Assembly (NCBI GenBank): GCA_021158345.1
Contig: JAGGUV010000185.1
Coordinates: 1-33,776, forward strand
Direction: 5' to 3'
DNA from: Bacteroidales bacterium
GTDB lineage: Bacteria; Bacteroidota; Bacteroidia; Bacteroidales; AUK083
DNA length: 33,776 bases
The notes under the pieces were generated by a model, which was not told the DNA's origin, made no database searches, and saw nothing but the letters and a program-made list of their open reading frames with translations. Position 1 is the first letter of the stretch; the number at the start of each line of letters is the position of its first letter. Positions 8,901 to 17,948 of the stretch are shown piece after piece. A program made the translations under genes and the position numbers.

Positions 8901-10106
8901 ACCAAAATTGACACCATTAATAGCAGCAGCGCCAACTCCATCAGATTCGGTATAATCAAAAATTGAACAGTCGCCTGTAAATGCAGGGTCATCTTTACCA
9001 TTAGGGTCTAAATAAGGTCCTTGGAAGAAGTCAACGCCAATAGCAGGAGGTTGGTCACCATATGCCCATGCTTGTCCGTTTCCGTCAACAGGTAATCCAT
9101 TATAACAATAACCTAAACCTCTAAGCACATCACAGCCGACATAGTCATCTTTGGCAAAACCCAAGTCAGTATCAACCCATTGGCTAAAGAAAGTATTTGT
9201 TAACTCAAAAGTTGAACGGTTAATAATTTCGTAAGAATAAAAAGTCATATTATTAACCTCATCATTAGTAGAGAAGCAAAAAGCCTGACCTCTGATTTCA
9301 AGACCAATAGGAACACCTTCAGTTTCAGTATGAATATTACCTTTGTCATTAAACACCCACCATAAAGTTTGGTCACCTTTAATAACCTGATCAGATAAAA
9401 TACCATTACCTTCAGCAGTAGTTTCTTTGCTTTTACAAAGGCTGCCGCTAATATCGTAATAAGGATAATCACCATCAGTAGGGTCATAATCACCATCACC
9501 ACCTCTATCAAAGAAAGGAGCGAGATAATATGATTGACCTTTGGATATATCACCATGAGCAGGCCAATTTAAAATAGATTGTGGAATTGTATAATCAGGA
9601 TATGATTCTTTATCATTCCACCAGGCAAGGTATTTATCAATTTCTTCTCTGGTTATAGGGAAAAGTTTATCATATTCCGAACAAACGGTTTCATCAATAG
9701 CAGCAGTACCATCAGTAGTTAAAGGTCCCGGCCAGTAATCATTACCACCACCAAAATTTGGCCCTTGACGATATCTTAAAGCAGCCAATTTAAGCTGATT
9801 ATTAACATCCATGCCACCAATCCAGAGAGAAGCAGAGAACATAGACATTTTCCCTGAACCTTTAGGGATTTCATAATCAGCGTCTTCAAAATCCCACCAC
9901 ATATCACCACCAGTATTGATTCTGGTTCTGACATTATTTAAATCTAAATATTTAAATCCGGCACCGGGCAAACACCCTGCTGCTGTTGACTTAATATTTT
10001 TAGAATGTTTTTTACCTGCACTACCATAATATTTTTCCGAATAAGTATTTAATGTTAATAAAATACTTAAAATCGAAAAGAATAAATATCGAAAATTATT
10101 TTTCAT
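5922..10106 (-). CDS. Giant secreted protein (about 1394 aa) with T9SS type A-like C-terminal domain
   Basis: Function is not recognised. I chose the ATG at 10106 because it gives a standard signal peptide (MKNNFRYLFFSILSILLTLN); an in-frame ATG at 10130 would add eight residues. The long middle is rich in Asp, Asn, Gly, Tyr and Trp with DxDGDYDP-type acidic loops (for example GGDGDYDPTDGDYPYYDI), which suggests calcium binding and repeated beta structure. The last ~100 residues resemble a T9SS sorting domain: IRVVPNPYYGYSEYE, a strand reading RIKITNLPRKCTISIYNTSG, IDWDLKNYAGIPIAGGVYI, then a basic KADGVGEKIVKW strand. Unusually, about ten residues follow it. The TonB-dependent receptor lies 61 bp upstream and the PorV-like barrel 48 bp downstream, all probably in one operon. 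Likely a cell-surface protein bound to these partners. Confidence 0.75.
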   Translation of the reverse strand: MKNNFRYLFFSILSILLTLNTYSEKYYGSAGKKHSKNIKSTAAGCLPGAGFKYLDLNNVRTRINTGGDMWWDFEDADYEIPKGSGKMSMFSASLWIGGMDVNNQLKLAALRYRQGPNFGGGNDYWPGPLTTDGTAAIDETVCSEYDKLFPITREEIDKYLAWWNDKESYPDYTIPQSILNWPAHGDISKGQSYYLAPFFDRGGDGDYDPTDGDYPYYDISGSLCKSKETTAEGNGILSDQVIKGDQTLWWVFNDKGNIHTETEGVPIGLEIRGQAFCFSTNDEVNNMTFYSYEIINRSTFELTNTFFSQWVDTDLGFAKDDYVGCDVLRGLGYCYNGLPVDGNGQAWAYGDQPPAIGVDFFQGPYLDPNGKDDPAFTGDCSIFDYTESDGVGAAAINGVNFGDGIKDNERFGMRRFVYHNNSGVADYMTDPDYAIQYYNFLRGIWKDNTKMQYGGNAHMNPGGAYGPECDFMFPGDSDPCNWGTKGNPPNGPVYWTEETAKNAPYDRRFMQSAGPFTLKAGAVNYITVGIPWARAVAGGPWASVELLRKVDDKCQALFDNCFQVLNGPNAPDLTIQELDKELIIYISNRKSNDKGNNFNERYKEKDPEIEAAGEDYDPYYRFEGYQIFQLKNANVSVADIHDPDLAREVFQCDIKNGITQIVNFNFDQNLGGNVPTQEVYGADEGIKHSVRIFFDAFTGERLVNHKQYYFLALAYAYNNFKTYDPLDPLALDGQQECYLAGRKNIKTYTGIPHIVVGKTAPQGNYGEGPMIRRIQGQGNGGIVLELEQESIDEILSKPPIDTIHEADTSYVTQLGDPNYPICYNPLYKKSHGPVNVKIIDPLNVKSSSYTLIMDTMFKQQCDLIYDTSKMDILSGKWMLKDNNTGKIYHSDTTIIYNNEQLFLDLGLSIQISQQLYPGDTLNGGAVTDDNGLLESSIEFADSTHKWLSGVMDDDNPHPQNWIRSGSQCEPQALQWNDWNIHLSSSATPTGHSYDPNGNYEKILNGTWAPYNLCAYETQDPTAPAKTSISKTKFQMSQLASVDVVITKDKSLWTRCPVVEMCPEKIRAEGNVEKYDKRQHKSVNVDGETDVVSDDPLYNSNYIDSIGMGWFPGYVINVETGERLNVMFGEDSWLSAENGRDMLWNPTPNVMSGLDYVFGGKHYLYVMAHTQNMWVQQGERIKEADCPAYDAGAWANKTLTAQGPIAAAIRRHYLYASCMWVNIPLSVKGEEWLSNDVKIRIRVKKPYAPYYSVPFTDSTYNDTIYNNNPIYTFSTEGISTLTNDVEKAKTDLDLIRVVPNPYYGYSEYETNQLDNRIKITNLPRKCTISIYNTSGTLIRQFFKDEIKTSIDWDLKNYAGIPIAGGVYIIHVKADGVGEKIVKWLGVLRPIDLNAF

Positions 10107-10167
10107 AGTATTTATATTTAATAAACTCAAAATTTCAAATAAATTAATAATTAAACTTTTTTTTCAA

Positions 10168-13100
10168 CTAAAAATTAAGAGATATACCTAAACGTAACAT
10201 ACGAGGTCTGCTATAATTATACGGGCTGTTAACTTTAGCAAGATAAAGGTCTCTATATGATTGTACATCCAATTGCTGATTTATTTGTGTTTGCCATTCA
10301 GCAGCAGACAAATAACCATCATCATCAGGGTTACCTGTTGCCGAGTAAACACCAAGAACATTTTTAGAATTCAATACATTTAATATTTGGAGATAAACAT
10401 TAAAGAAAGCAGATTTTTTATTACCTTCTTTATCTTTACCCCATTTAAGAACAATGTCTTTATCAATTCTGGCATCCATTCTAAAATTCCAGTCTAATCT
10501 TGAACCATTAATTGAGCCTTGAATAATACGATCGTTGCTAATTAAGGCAGGGTAAGTTTTACTTGATTTAGTATAAGGAGTTCCTGAACCTCCTATAAAA
10601 GTAATATTAAATCCGGTATTTTTTAATAGTTGAATAGTCTTTACTTTATCACCTGTTTTACGAGTAATAACAGGTCCGGTATATTTTTTACCATCAGAAA
10701 AACGATAATCAAGATTAAGAGTAATAGCATGTCTTCTATCAATATTCAGAGGGAAAAGAGTTCTAAGGTTAGGTTGACCTGATCTTATTAAAGCAGAAGC
10801 AGAAGAAGCATCGGAACCAGTACCTTCAGCAAACTGAAGTGTATAACTTGTAGAAATTTGAGCATTTTTTGTTCTTCTTAAATCATAAGATATAGTTAAC
10901 CCTTTTACTGTACCAAAGTCAATATTATTATAAGAATAATATGTTTTTGGATAAGCAGAAGTGTATCTGAACATTTGTATCTGATCTCTAATTTCACGAT
11001 AGAAAGCTGATATTTTTATTGCTGATGTTGGACCAATTTTTTGATTAAAACCAATTTCATAGTCAATAGTTTGCTCAGGTTTCAAGTTAGGATTATTAAT
11101 AGTAGGATTACTTCTTGTAGGCCAGAACAAATAATCAATAGGATTCATACGAACATTAGAAGTAGGCCTTTGTGTTAAGACATCATAATGAGCAAAGAAT
11201 AATGCAACATCAGAAATAGGGAAAGAGAAAGAAATACGAGGCATAAAACTGTTTTGAGGAGTATAATCTTCAAAAGCTTCTGCCTTAACAGTTTGGTCAT
11301 CAGGATTTACAAGATAAGGAGATACCCCATATCCATCATCAAGATATTTTTCAGGGTCAACAACTTCAGCTCCCTCAGAATTATACCATGTATTACCATT
11401 TCTAAAACCCATTATTTTAGTTGGATCTTTTACACTGTTAACATAAACAACATAATCATCACCAATATTTGAAGGTATTTCATTCAAATTAGTAACTTCC
11501 TTTGCAGTTTTTGAGGCATATAATAAATAAGGATCTTTTAATACTTTTTGGTTAGCGTCGAATCTGTCAACACGAATACCAATATTAAAAATTAAATCTT
11601 TAAAAGCAAATTTATCTTGAATGTAACCAGCCATATAAATTGGTTGATAGGGAGCTACAGGACGAGTACAATTTCCAAATTCGTCTTTTTCATTAAAGAA
11701 ATCATCAAAGCTGGGATTCGTAGTTAACTTATTACCTTTATAATCATATCCGTAATATGAAACATAATTATTACCATCGTTAAGTAGTTCATCGGCACTG
11801 AACATATCAATATTAAAACCATTTTCTAAAGTAACGGTTTTAAGATTTCCATCCTGATCATAATAATTAATAGAATTATTTTCCATATCATATGAATCAA
11901 CATCTATCCAATCGGTGCCATTAGTATTAAGTCCCATAGCTTGTCTGAGGCTTTTATCAAAGACACGTTGTGAATTAGCATCATATTTTCGTTGATAAAT
12001 AATAGTATCGAGAAAAACGCCTGCGTTAGCATCGCCTATTTTATAAATGCCATTATCATAAACACCATAAGGATTAAAAAGATCTAACTGTTCGATATGA
12101 GCATTTGTTAAACCTCTCATTAAATTCCATAAACCAGTGGCATTAACGCCGTAACTTCTATCGGCAAGTTGTTCGTATTGAAATCCAAATTCAAGAGCAT
12201 GATTACCAATATCAGCAGAACCATTAGCATTAATACTAAACTGTTCATTAAAAGAATGTCCATAGTTACTTTGAATAGCACCAACATTACCCCAAAGACT
12301 ATAAACACTATTAGGTGTCATACCATTCAATAAACCTCCACCATTAATAATATTATCTCTTTTATCATAGTTTCCTTCATTAATATCATAGAAGCTATAA
12401 TACTGGGAAGTATAATTGGCGAGAATAGGATTAACCTCACTTCTGTCATAAGAAATTAAAGTATCATTAAATGAATTATGTAAATGAGCATATAAACCTG
12501 AAATAGTGTCTAATAATAATTCATCTGAAAAAGAACGGCTTTTATATGTAGTAAATTTTCCTATATAACCATATTCGAAAAGATTATCTTTATGATTTCC
12601 ATCCTGCCATTTACTTGTATTTTGAGTATAGCTGGCCTGTAAAGTATAAAAAACATTTTTTATTAATGATTTGCTGTCTCTTTTTGTAGGGAATCTATGA
12701 GTAAATTTAGTGTATGCTCTCCAGGTATTAGTAGAATATTTCTGATTGTTATCATAATTAATCAATGAATTGGTATAACTAAACTGATTACCATTATATT
12801 TATTATAAGAACCACCAAAAGTTAAATTTGAGTTTTTAGAAGTTTTAACATCAATTTTACCTGAAAAAGCCAAAGAATAATTAGAAGTATTCTGAGTAGC
12901 TTTAACAAGTTCAAGGTCTTCATTTCTCAAAAAATCAGCAGCATCGTAAGTACCATGTCCCATACCTGTTGGTACCAAAGGTTGTTGTTTAATAGCTTCA
13001 AGTACATCATCTTTAACTTTATAAACACCATTAGCTGTAGGTCGACCATCGGCATTATATTTAAGGTCGCCGGCAATAAAAAAACCAATTATAGAATTAT

Positions 13101-13896
13101 GATTATCTTTCTTACTTTTAAGTAAAGGCCCTTGCAAATTAAATCCTAAACGGTTATAGCCATAGTTATCAAGAAATTGAGATGATTGGAGCTCAATACC
13201 TGCGCCAAATTTTCGTGAAGGACCTTTGGTGGTAACATTAATAATACCACCAACAGCATCACCATATTTAGCAGGCACACCGCCAAGTACAACAGATACC
13301 TGGTCTATGGAAGATTCAGGCAAAGATGACGAGCCCATAACTTTGATACCGTCAATATACATAACAGTACCTGCAGTACGCTGACCTCTGACACTACCTC
13401 TTTCACCATCAGCAGAATATACACCACCTACTGTAGTGGCGACAGCATTAGCAGATCTGTTAGGCATCTTTGAAATTTCTTTAGATGTCTTTGTAGCACC
13501 ACTTGATGTCTGGTCTTTTGAAATTAATGGCACTTTATAGTCAATAACTTCAAATTCTTTTAATGTTACAGCTGTTGACTGCATATTAATATTCTGAAAA
13601 GAAATTTTATCAGCACTAATAATAATACCACGAACTAATACAGGTTTATAGCCAACAAAAGTTGCTTTTAAATCATATTTTCCAGGTGTAATAGGCTTAA
13701 TAGTAAAATTTCCATCAAAGTCTGTTGTAGAACCACCGGCTTGTTTCCCTCCCATTTCAATAATTACGTTAGCAAATGGGATAGGTTCGTTAGTTTCTTT
13801 ATCAACGATTTTCCCTTTCAAAGCTCCTGACTGTGAAAACACCATTATGTTCACTGTCAGCAAAATACCAATAGTTAAAAGTAATTTTCTTAACAT
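10168..13896 (-). CDS. TonB-dependent outer membrane receptor with N-terminal carboxypeptidase-regulatory-like domain
   Basis: This 1242-residue protein has a signal peptide (MLRKLLLTIGILLTVNIMVF, cut near FSQ). A CarboxypepD_reg-like beta-sandwich follows at about 24-110 (GALKGKIVDKETNEPIPFAN, then DFDGNFTIKPITPGKYDL). The plug at about 125-235 contains RGQRTAGTVMYIDGIKV, IDQVSVVLGGVPAKYGDAVG and GGIINVTTKG. The remainder is a large barrel with aromatic strands, a NPNLKPEQTIDYEIGF motif and a terminal LRLGISLNF strand. Such receptors import large substrates, or in some cases help secretion, using TonB energy. No SusD-like lipoprotein is next to it, so this is not a standard SusCD pair; its partner appears to be the giant T9SS-like protein 37-61 bp downstream. 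The 276-bp upstream spacer should hold the operon promoter. Confidence 0.92.
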   Translation of the reverse strand: MLRKLLLTIGILLTVNIMVFSQSGALKGKIVDKETNEPIPFANVIIEMGGKQAGGSTTDFDGNFTIKPITPGKYDLKATFVGYKPVLVRGIIISADKISFQNINMQSTAVTLKEFEVIDYKVPLISKDQTSSGATKTSKEISKMPNRSANAVATTVGGVYSADGERGSVRGQRTAGTVMYIDGIKVMGSSSLPESSIDQVSVVLGGVPAKYGDAVGGIINVTTKGPSRKFGAGIELQSSQFLDNYGYNRLGFNLQGPLLKSKKDNHNSIIGFFIAGDLKYNADGRPTANGVYKVKDDVLEAIKQQPLVPTGMGHGTYDAADFLRNEDLELVKATQNTSNYSLAFSGKIDVKTSKNSNLTFGGSYNKYNGNQFSYTNSLINYDNNQKYSTNTWRAYTKFTHRFPTKRDSKSLIKNVFYTLQASYTQNTSKWQDGNHKDNLFEYGYIGKFTTYKSRSFSDELLLDTISGLYAHLHNSFNDTLISYDRSEVNPILANYTSQYYSFYDINEGNYDKRDNIINGGGLLNGMTPNSVYSLWGNVGAIQSNYGHSFNEQFSINANGSADIGNHALEFGFQYEQLADRSYGVNATGLWNLMRGLTNAHIEQLDLFNPYGVYDNGIYKIGDANAGVFLDTIIYQRKYDANSQRVFDKSLRQAMGLNTNGTDWIDVDSYDMENNSINYYDQDGNLKTVTLENGFNIDMFSADELLNDGNNYVSYYGYDYKGNKLTTNPSFDDFFNEKDEFGNCTRPVAPYQPIYMAGYIQDKFAFKDLIFNIGIRVDRFDANQKVLKDPYLLYASKTAKEVTNLNEIPSNIGDDYVVYVNSVKDPTKIMGFRNGNTWYNSEGAEVVDPEKYLDDGYGVSPYLVNPDDQTVKAEAFEDYTPQNSFMPRISFSFPISDVALFFAHYDVLTQRPTSNVRMNPIDYLFWPTRSNPTINNPNLKPEQTIDYEIGFNQKIGPTSAIKISAFYREIRDQIQMFRYTSAYPKTYYSYNNIDFGTVKGLTISYDLRRTKNAQISTSYTLQFAEGTGSDASSASALIRSGQPNLRTLFPLNIDRRHAITLNLDYRFSDGKKYTGPVITRKTGDKVKTIQLLKNTGFNITFIGGSGTPYTKSSKTYPALISNDRIIQGSINGSRLDWNFRMDARIDKDIVLKWGKDKEGNKKSAFFNVYLQILNVLNSKNVLGVYSATGNPDDDGYLSAAEWQTQINQQLDVQSYRDLYLAKVNSPYNYSRPRMLRLGISLNF

Positions 13897-13976
13897 ATTA
13901 TGTTGTTTTATTTTATATATATATTATTTTAGTTATAAAAAAGTGTGTAAAGATAATAATTAATTTACATAACTTC

Positions 13977-13984
13977 CAAAATTA
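13977..13984 (-). promoter_or_regulatory. Possible -7 element for the TonB receptor operon
   Basis: The minus strand reads TAATTTTG, a match to the Bacteroidetes -7 consensus TAnnTTTG, 80 bp before the receptor ATG. A clean -33 TTTG at the expected distance is not seen. In DNA this AT-rich a single 8-mer match is weak evidence. Confidence 0.3.
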
Positions 13985-14172
13985 TTTATGTCAAAAAAAG
14001 ATTTTTTTAACATAAACTTTATTCCGGTTAATTCATAAACTTAAAAGACCATAATTTTCAATTAATTTGACGAATAGGAAAAGCTAATATTTTGCTGCGC
14101 TTCACTTACAAAAATTAATTTTTTCTAAGTTGTCTTTAACCTGAATTAGTTTATGAAAAACATAAATTCATT

Positions 14173-14574
14173 TTAATAATCAGGCCTTTTAAGTATTTCA
14201 GAATAAATCACTGCATTTTTTAAATCAAAATCAATATTATCATCATCTGTATCTTCTTCAAAAGAAACAGTTGTTTTTTGAATTTCTTTTTTAACTTTTA
14301 ATAGTTCGGCTTGTTTTTTTAATTCTTCCTTTTGAATATTTTCTTCTATTATTTCTGTGTTTTCCTGCATGTCCATTGATTCGTATGGATTAGGGCTTTC
14401 ATTATCAGATAAAAAATCACCAAAAATTTCATTAATAAAATTTTTATTTTGAGCTTTTTTCAGGTTTTGAGGCTCAGAAGAATCTTTTTCTTGAGCTGCT
14501 TTATTTTTTATACTTTTTTTATAAAATCCATAAAGGATCCATAATATTGCTAATATAATATATACAGGTTTCAT
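14173..14574 (-). CDS. Small membrane-anchored acidic/coiled-coil protein of unknown function
   Basis: I do not recognise a named family. The 133-residue protein begins with one N-terminal membrane span (VYIILAILWILYGFY, about 4-18) followed by basic KKSIKNK, so the rest should face the cytoplasm. The middle is low-complexity and acidic with a probable coiled coil (ENIQKEELKKQAELLKVKKE, about 79-98). The C-terminus is more structured (DFDLKNAVIYSEILKRPDY); I recall similar DLrkAVIYSEIL endings in other Bacteroidetes hypothetical proteins, which hints at a conserved binding tail. It lies about 90 bp after the acyl-CoA ligase on the same strand. It could be an adaptor that holds a partner at the inner membrane. 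The start at the ATG in front of the span is secure. Confidence 0.7.
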   Translation of the reverse strand: MKPVYIILAILWILYGFYKKSIKNKAAQEKDSSEPQNLKKAQNKNFINEIFGDFLSDNESPNPYESMDMQENTEIIEENIQKEELKKQAELLKVKKEIQKTTVSFEEDTDDDNIDFDLKNAVIYSEILKRPDY

Positions 14575-14665
14575 TTGTTTATTTTTTTTAGTTTTTTAAT
14601 ATTCAATTGTCATTTATTATTTTCCAGATAGCCATCGGGAGTCATAAAAAACAATAACAAAGTAA

Positions 14666-16471
14666 TTATTCTTTCACAGCTCTGTTTTTTTCATTTTCCG
14701 AATAAGTATAAATTTCACGTAAAATATTTTCATATTTATTTTTTAAATACTTACGTTTAAGTTTAAGAGTCTGTGAAAGTTCGCTGGTTTCAGGAGACCA
14801 AGTCTCTTTTACAAGTCTGAATCTTTTTATCTGCTCAAACTGTGCAAGTTTTCGATTAAATTTATTTACTTCATTTTGAAATTTACGAATAACATCTTTA
14901 TTTAAAATAAGTTCTTGATTATTTTGAAAATGGATTTTATGTTTTTCAGCCCAAAAGTGTAAATAGTTAAAATCAGGAGAAATTAATGCGCTGGCAAATT
15001 TCTCACCTTCACCAACAACAATAAGTTGTTCAATAAAAGGCGACTCTTTAAAAAGAGTTTCAATAACTTGAGGTGAAATATATTTTCCTGAAGAAATCTT
15101 AAAAATTTCTTTTTTTCTATCTGTAATTTTCAAAAATTTATTTTTAAGCAAGACACCAATATCACCGGTATGAAACCATCCATCCTTATCAATAACCTCA
15201 TTTGTTAATTTTTCATTTTTATAATAGCCAAGCATAACATTGGGACCCTTACATAATATTTCTCCATCGTCGGCAAATTTAACTTCAACACCTTTAAGTA
15301 CAGGCCCAACAGTACCAAACATAACATTATCAGTAGTAGTAGGGTCATTAACAAAAATAACAGGGGAAGTTTCTGTCAGACCATAACCCTCAAAAACAGG
15401 CATTTGTGCAGCCCAAAATACTCTTTGTAGTCTTGTCTGTAACGTAGAACCTCCTGAAACTATTAATTTTATATTACCGCCGAGAGCTTCGCGCCATTTA
15501 CTGAAAATAATTTTATTCGCTATCTTTAGTCTTAAAGCATACCACCAATTATCAAGTTTTTTAAAATCATATTTCAATCCTATATTAACTGCCCAAAAGA
15601 ACAACCTTTTTTTAATGCCCGTCAAATCTTTTCCTTTAGCAATGATAGTATCATAAACTTTTTCAAGCAATCTTGGCACAGTATTAAAAACATCAGGTTT
15701 TATCTCTTTAATATTGCTTGCTATTTTACCGAGACTTTCAGCATAATAAATACTAACACCGTTATATTGAAAATTGTAATTCATCATTCTCTCATAAACA
15801 TGACACAAAGGCAAAAAGCTTAAAGCCCTATGAGTAGATTTTAATGGTAACATACTACCTGTTGTAAGTGCATTACTCATAATATTTTTATGAGATAGCA
15901 TTACACCTTTTGGTTTACCTGTTGTACCTGAAGTATATATTATGGTTAACAAATCATTTTCTTTAATTGATGTTTTAATATTTTCAAGTTCTTCTTTATA
16001 ATCACCTTGATATTTTTTACCAAGTTCAATAATTTCAGACCAATTTTTTTTATTTTCATCAAAAAGATAATAATCTTTAATACAAGATGTTTTTTTAATA
16101 ATAGGTTTTATTTTGTTTAGCAACAATTTGCCTGACAGAAACACATAAGAAGTTTCCGAATGATTAAAAATAAAACTAAAATCATCATAGCTTAAAGTAG
16201 GGTAAACCGGGACATGAATAACGCCAATCTGCGACATTCCCATGTCCATGATATTCCATTCAGGTCTATTATTTGTAATAGTGGCTATTTTGTCGCCTTT
16301 TTTCAAGCCTAATTTTAATAATCCGTAACTAACATAATTTGATAAATTAACATAATCTTCAGCAGAGTATTTAATCCATTCATCTTCAACTTTTTTAACT
16401 AAAGCATCTTTTTTGTCAGAATATTCATTTCTATATAATTCTAATAAATCAAAATTTCTCTTTATTTTCAC
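14666..16471 (-). CDS. Long-chain fatty acid--CoA ligase (AMP-binding, FadD-like)
   Basis: The 601-residue enzyme activates fatty acids with ATP and CoA through an acyl-AMP intermediate. The adenylate-forming motifs are all present: P-loop LLTIIYTSGTTGKPKGVML (174-192), the GYGLTETSP motif, GWFHTGDIG with the ATP-ribose Asp, and KITDRKKEIFKISSGKYISP in the hinge/C-terminal domain. The order and length match the bacterial/plant long-chain ligases (AMP-dependent synthetase, COG1022) that lack membrane spans. The start codon is GTG (16469-16471); the N-terminus MKIKRNFDLLELYRNEY fits the family. It lies 54 bp downstream of the COG2509 FAD protein and may be co-transcribed with it. Chain-length preference cannot be told from sequence. 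Confidence 0.93.
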   Translation of the reverse strand: MKIKRNFDLLELYRNEYSDKKDALVKKVEDEWIKYSAEDYVNLSNYVSYGLLKLGLKKGDKIATITNNRPEWNIMDMGMSQIGVIHVPVYPTLSYDDFSFIFNHSETSYVFLSGKLLLNKIKPIIKKTSCIKDYYLFDENKKNWSEIIELGKKYQGDYKEELENIKTSIKENDLLTIIYTSGTTGKPKGVMLSHKNIMSNALTTGSMLPLKSTHRALSFLPLCHVYERMMNYNFQYNGVSIYYAESLGKIASNIKEIKPDVFNTVPRLLEKVYDTIIAKGKDLTGIKKRLFFWAVNIGLKYDFKKLDNWWYALRLKIANKIIFSKWREALGGNIKLIVSGGSTLQTRLQRVFWAAQMPVFEGYGLTETSPVIFVNDPTTTDNVMFGTVGPVLKGVEVKFADDGEILCKGPNVMLGYYKNEKLTNEVIDKDGWFHTGDIGVLLKNKFLKITDRKKEIFKISSGKYISPQVIETLFKESPFIEQLIVVGEGEKFASALISPDFNYLHFWAEKHKIHFQNNQELILNKDVIRKFQNEVNKFNRKLAQFEQIKRFRLVKETWSPETSELSQTLKLKRKYLKNKYENILREIYTYSENEKNRAVKE

Positions 16472-16525
16472 AATATTAAAGTTTAGTTAATAAATATTAA
16501 AGGGCACAATATCAAGATTTTACAC

Positions 16526-17773
16526 TTATAAAAATTCTTCAGCAATAAGAAAGCCGTGAGCAGTTGCATAAATTATCGAACGGGTATAGCCTGAACAATC
16601 GCCAATAAATTTCAGGTTTTTAAATTTTTCATTATTTAATTTACTAGAATAAAATTTTATTTCAGGTGCATAAACTAAGTTATCAGGATTAGCAATACCC
16701 GGGATAACAACATTTAAATTCTCAATAAAATCAATTATGCTTTCAATAATTCTACGAGGAAATGCCAAATTTATATCACCAAGGATATATTTATCAGAGC
16801 TAAGTGTAGGCATTACCCTGTATAAATTTTTAGTTCGTTTTGATTTCTTAAAATGGTCATAAGTTTGAAGTATAACCTTGTCTTTACCTGCGAGGATATT
16901 TGTTAATTTGGCAATATGTGAGCCATAACCAATAGGGTCGTTAAAAGGTTGTGTCAGCTTCACTGTTGTTAAAACGGCAAAATTTGTATTTTTACTTTTA
17001 TCGTGCATTTTAGCATGACCGTTAACAGTAACAAAATCGCCATAATTTTCTCTTACAACATATCCTGAAGGGTTATTACAAAAAGTTCTGACCATATAAT
17101 TGGTTTTACTTTTGTACTTTACTTTAAATTCATACATCTCTTTGTTTAAATCCTCAACAATATGATTAGGTAACTCAATACGAACCCCTAAGTCAACATA
17201 AGTATTATCCAAAACCAAATCAGGATGTTTATCAATAATATGTTTTATTAATTTATGTCCACTTCTGCCTATTGCAACAACAACTGCATCAAAAATAAAT
17301 TCATTATTTAATACAAATTTTTTATTTTTTCTTTCAACTTCCTTAATTTCTTTATTGAAATGAAAATACAAATTAGGATATTTCAGAAAATCACTATAAA
17401 TGTTTTTCAATACAATTTTCAGCTGGTCTGTTCCGATATGATAAAAATCAGACAGCACAGGCATAAATCCATATTTATAAAATTGTTTATAATAGTCTTT
17501 ATTTTTAAATGAATGCCCTTTTTCAATATTATTACCATCAGTATGATTGATGTAAAAATCAACTAATTTTTTCTGTAATTTCACATCAACATCAATATTG
17601 CCGCCCATTTCTTTAGATACAAAAAGTTTTCCATCAGCTCTTATCCCTGATATACTTGAAGAGAAAATATCTTTACTCTTTTCAAAAACATGTACTTCGC
17701 AATTTGAGTCTTTTATTCTCTCGATAAAGCCAATTGCTGCCGCTCCAAAACCAATAATCGCTATTTTTTTCAC
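16526..17773 (-). CDS. FAD-dependent oxidoreductase of the COG2509 type
   Basis: This 415-residue flavoprotein begins with a Rossmann dinucleotide motif (IAIIGFGAAAIGFIERI, Gly8-x-Gly10) followed by an acidic strand end (VHVFEKSK). A second conserved region (DAVVVAIGRSGHKL) and the C-terminal FAD-contact segment (LKFIGDCSGYTRSIIYATAHG) place it with the uncharacterised FAD-dependent dehydrogenases of COG2509. The reaction is unknown. The start is GTG (17771-17773), needed to keep the first beta strand; the preceding CAGG may act as a weak ribosome site. It is upstream of the acyl-CoA ligase on the same strand. The 175-bp gap after YgiQ probably contains its promoter (a TAATTTTG -7 match at 17831-17838, without a clear -33). 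Confidence 0.85.
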   Translation of the reverse strand: MKKIAIIGFGAAAIGFIERIKDSNCEVHVFEKSKDIFSSSISGIRADGKLFVSKEMGGNIDVDVKLQKKLVDFYINHTDGNNIEKGHSFKNKDYYKQFYKYGFMPVLSDFYHIGTDQLKIVLKNIYSDFLKYPNLYFHFNKEIKEVERKNKKFVLNNEFIFDAVVVAIGRSGHKLIKHIIDKHPDLVLDNTYVDLGVRIELPNHIVEDLNKEMYEFKVKYKSKTNYMVRTFCNNPSGYVVRENYGDFVTVNGHAKMHDKSKNTNFAVLTTVKLTQPFNDPIGYGSHIAKLTNILAGKDKVILQTYDHFKKSKRTKNLYRVMPTLSSDKYILGDINLAFPRRIIESIIDFIENLNVVIPGIANPDNLVYAPEIKFYSSKLNNEKFKNLKFIGDCSGYTRSIIYATAHGFLIAEEFL

Positions 17774-17948
17774 CCTGTATTCTTTGTTAAAATAATGTTA
17801 TAAAACATTAAATAAAATATTTATTCTTTCCAAAATTAAAAAAAACATTAAGATATCGTAATAAATCTATATATTTTTTCTCTTTTTATTCGATTTTGAA
17901 TCAAATAATGTTTTAAAATGGCTTCTAAATATTCATCTTTTGTTATTT

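Noticed and set aside
10168-13896. Calling the receptor a SusC of a polysaccharide utilisation locus
   Set aside because: No SusD lipoprotein, glycoside hydrolase or regulator is adjacent; the neighbours are a T9SS-like giant protein and a PorV-like barrel.
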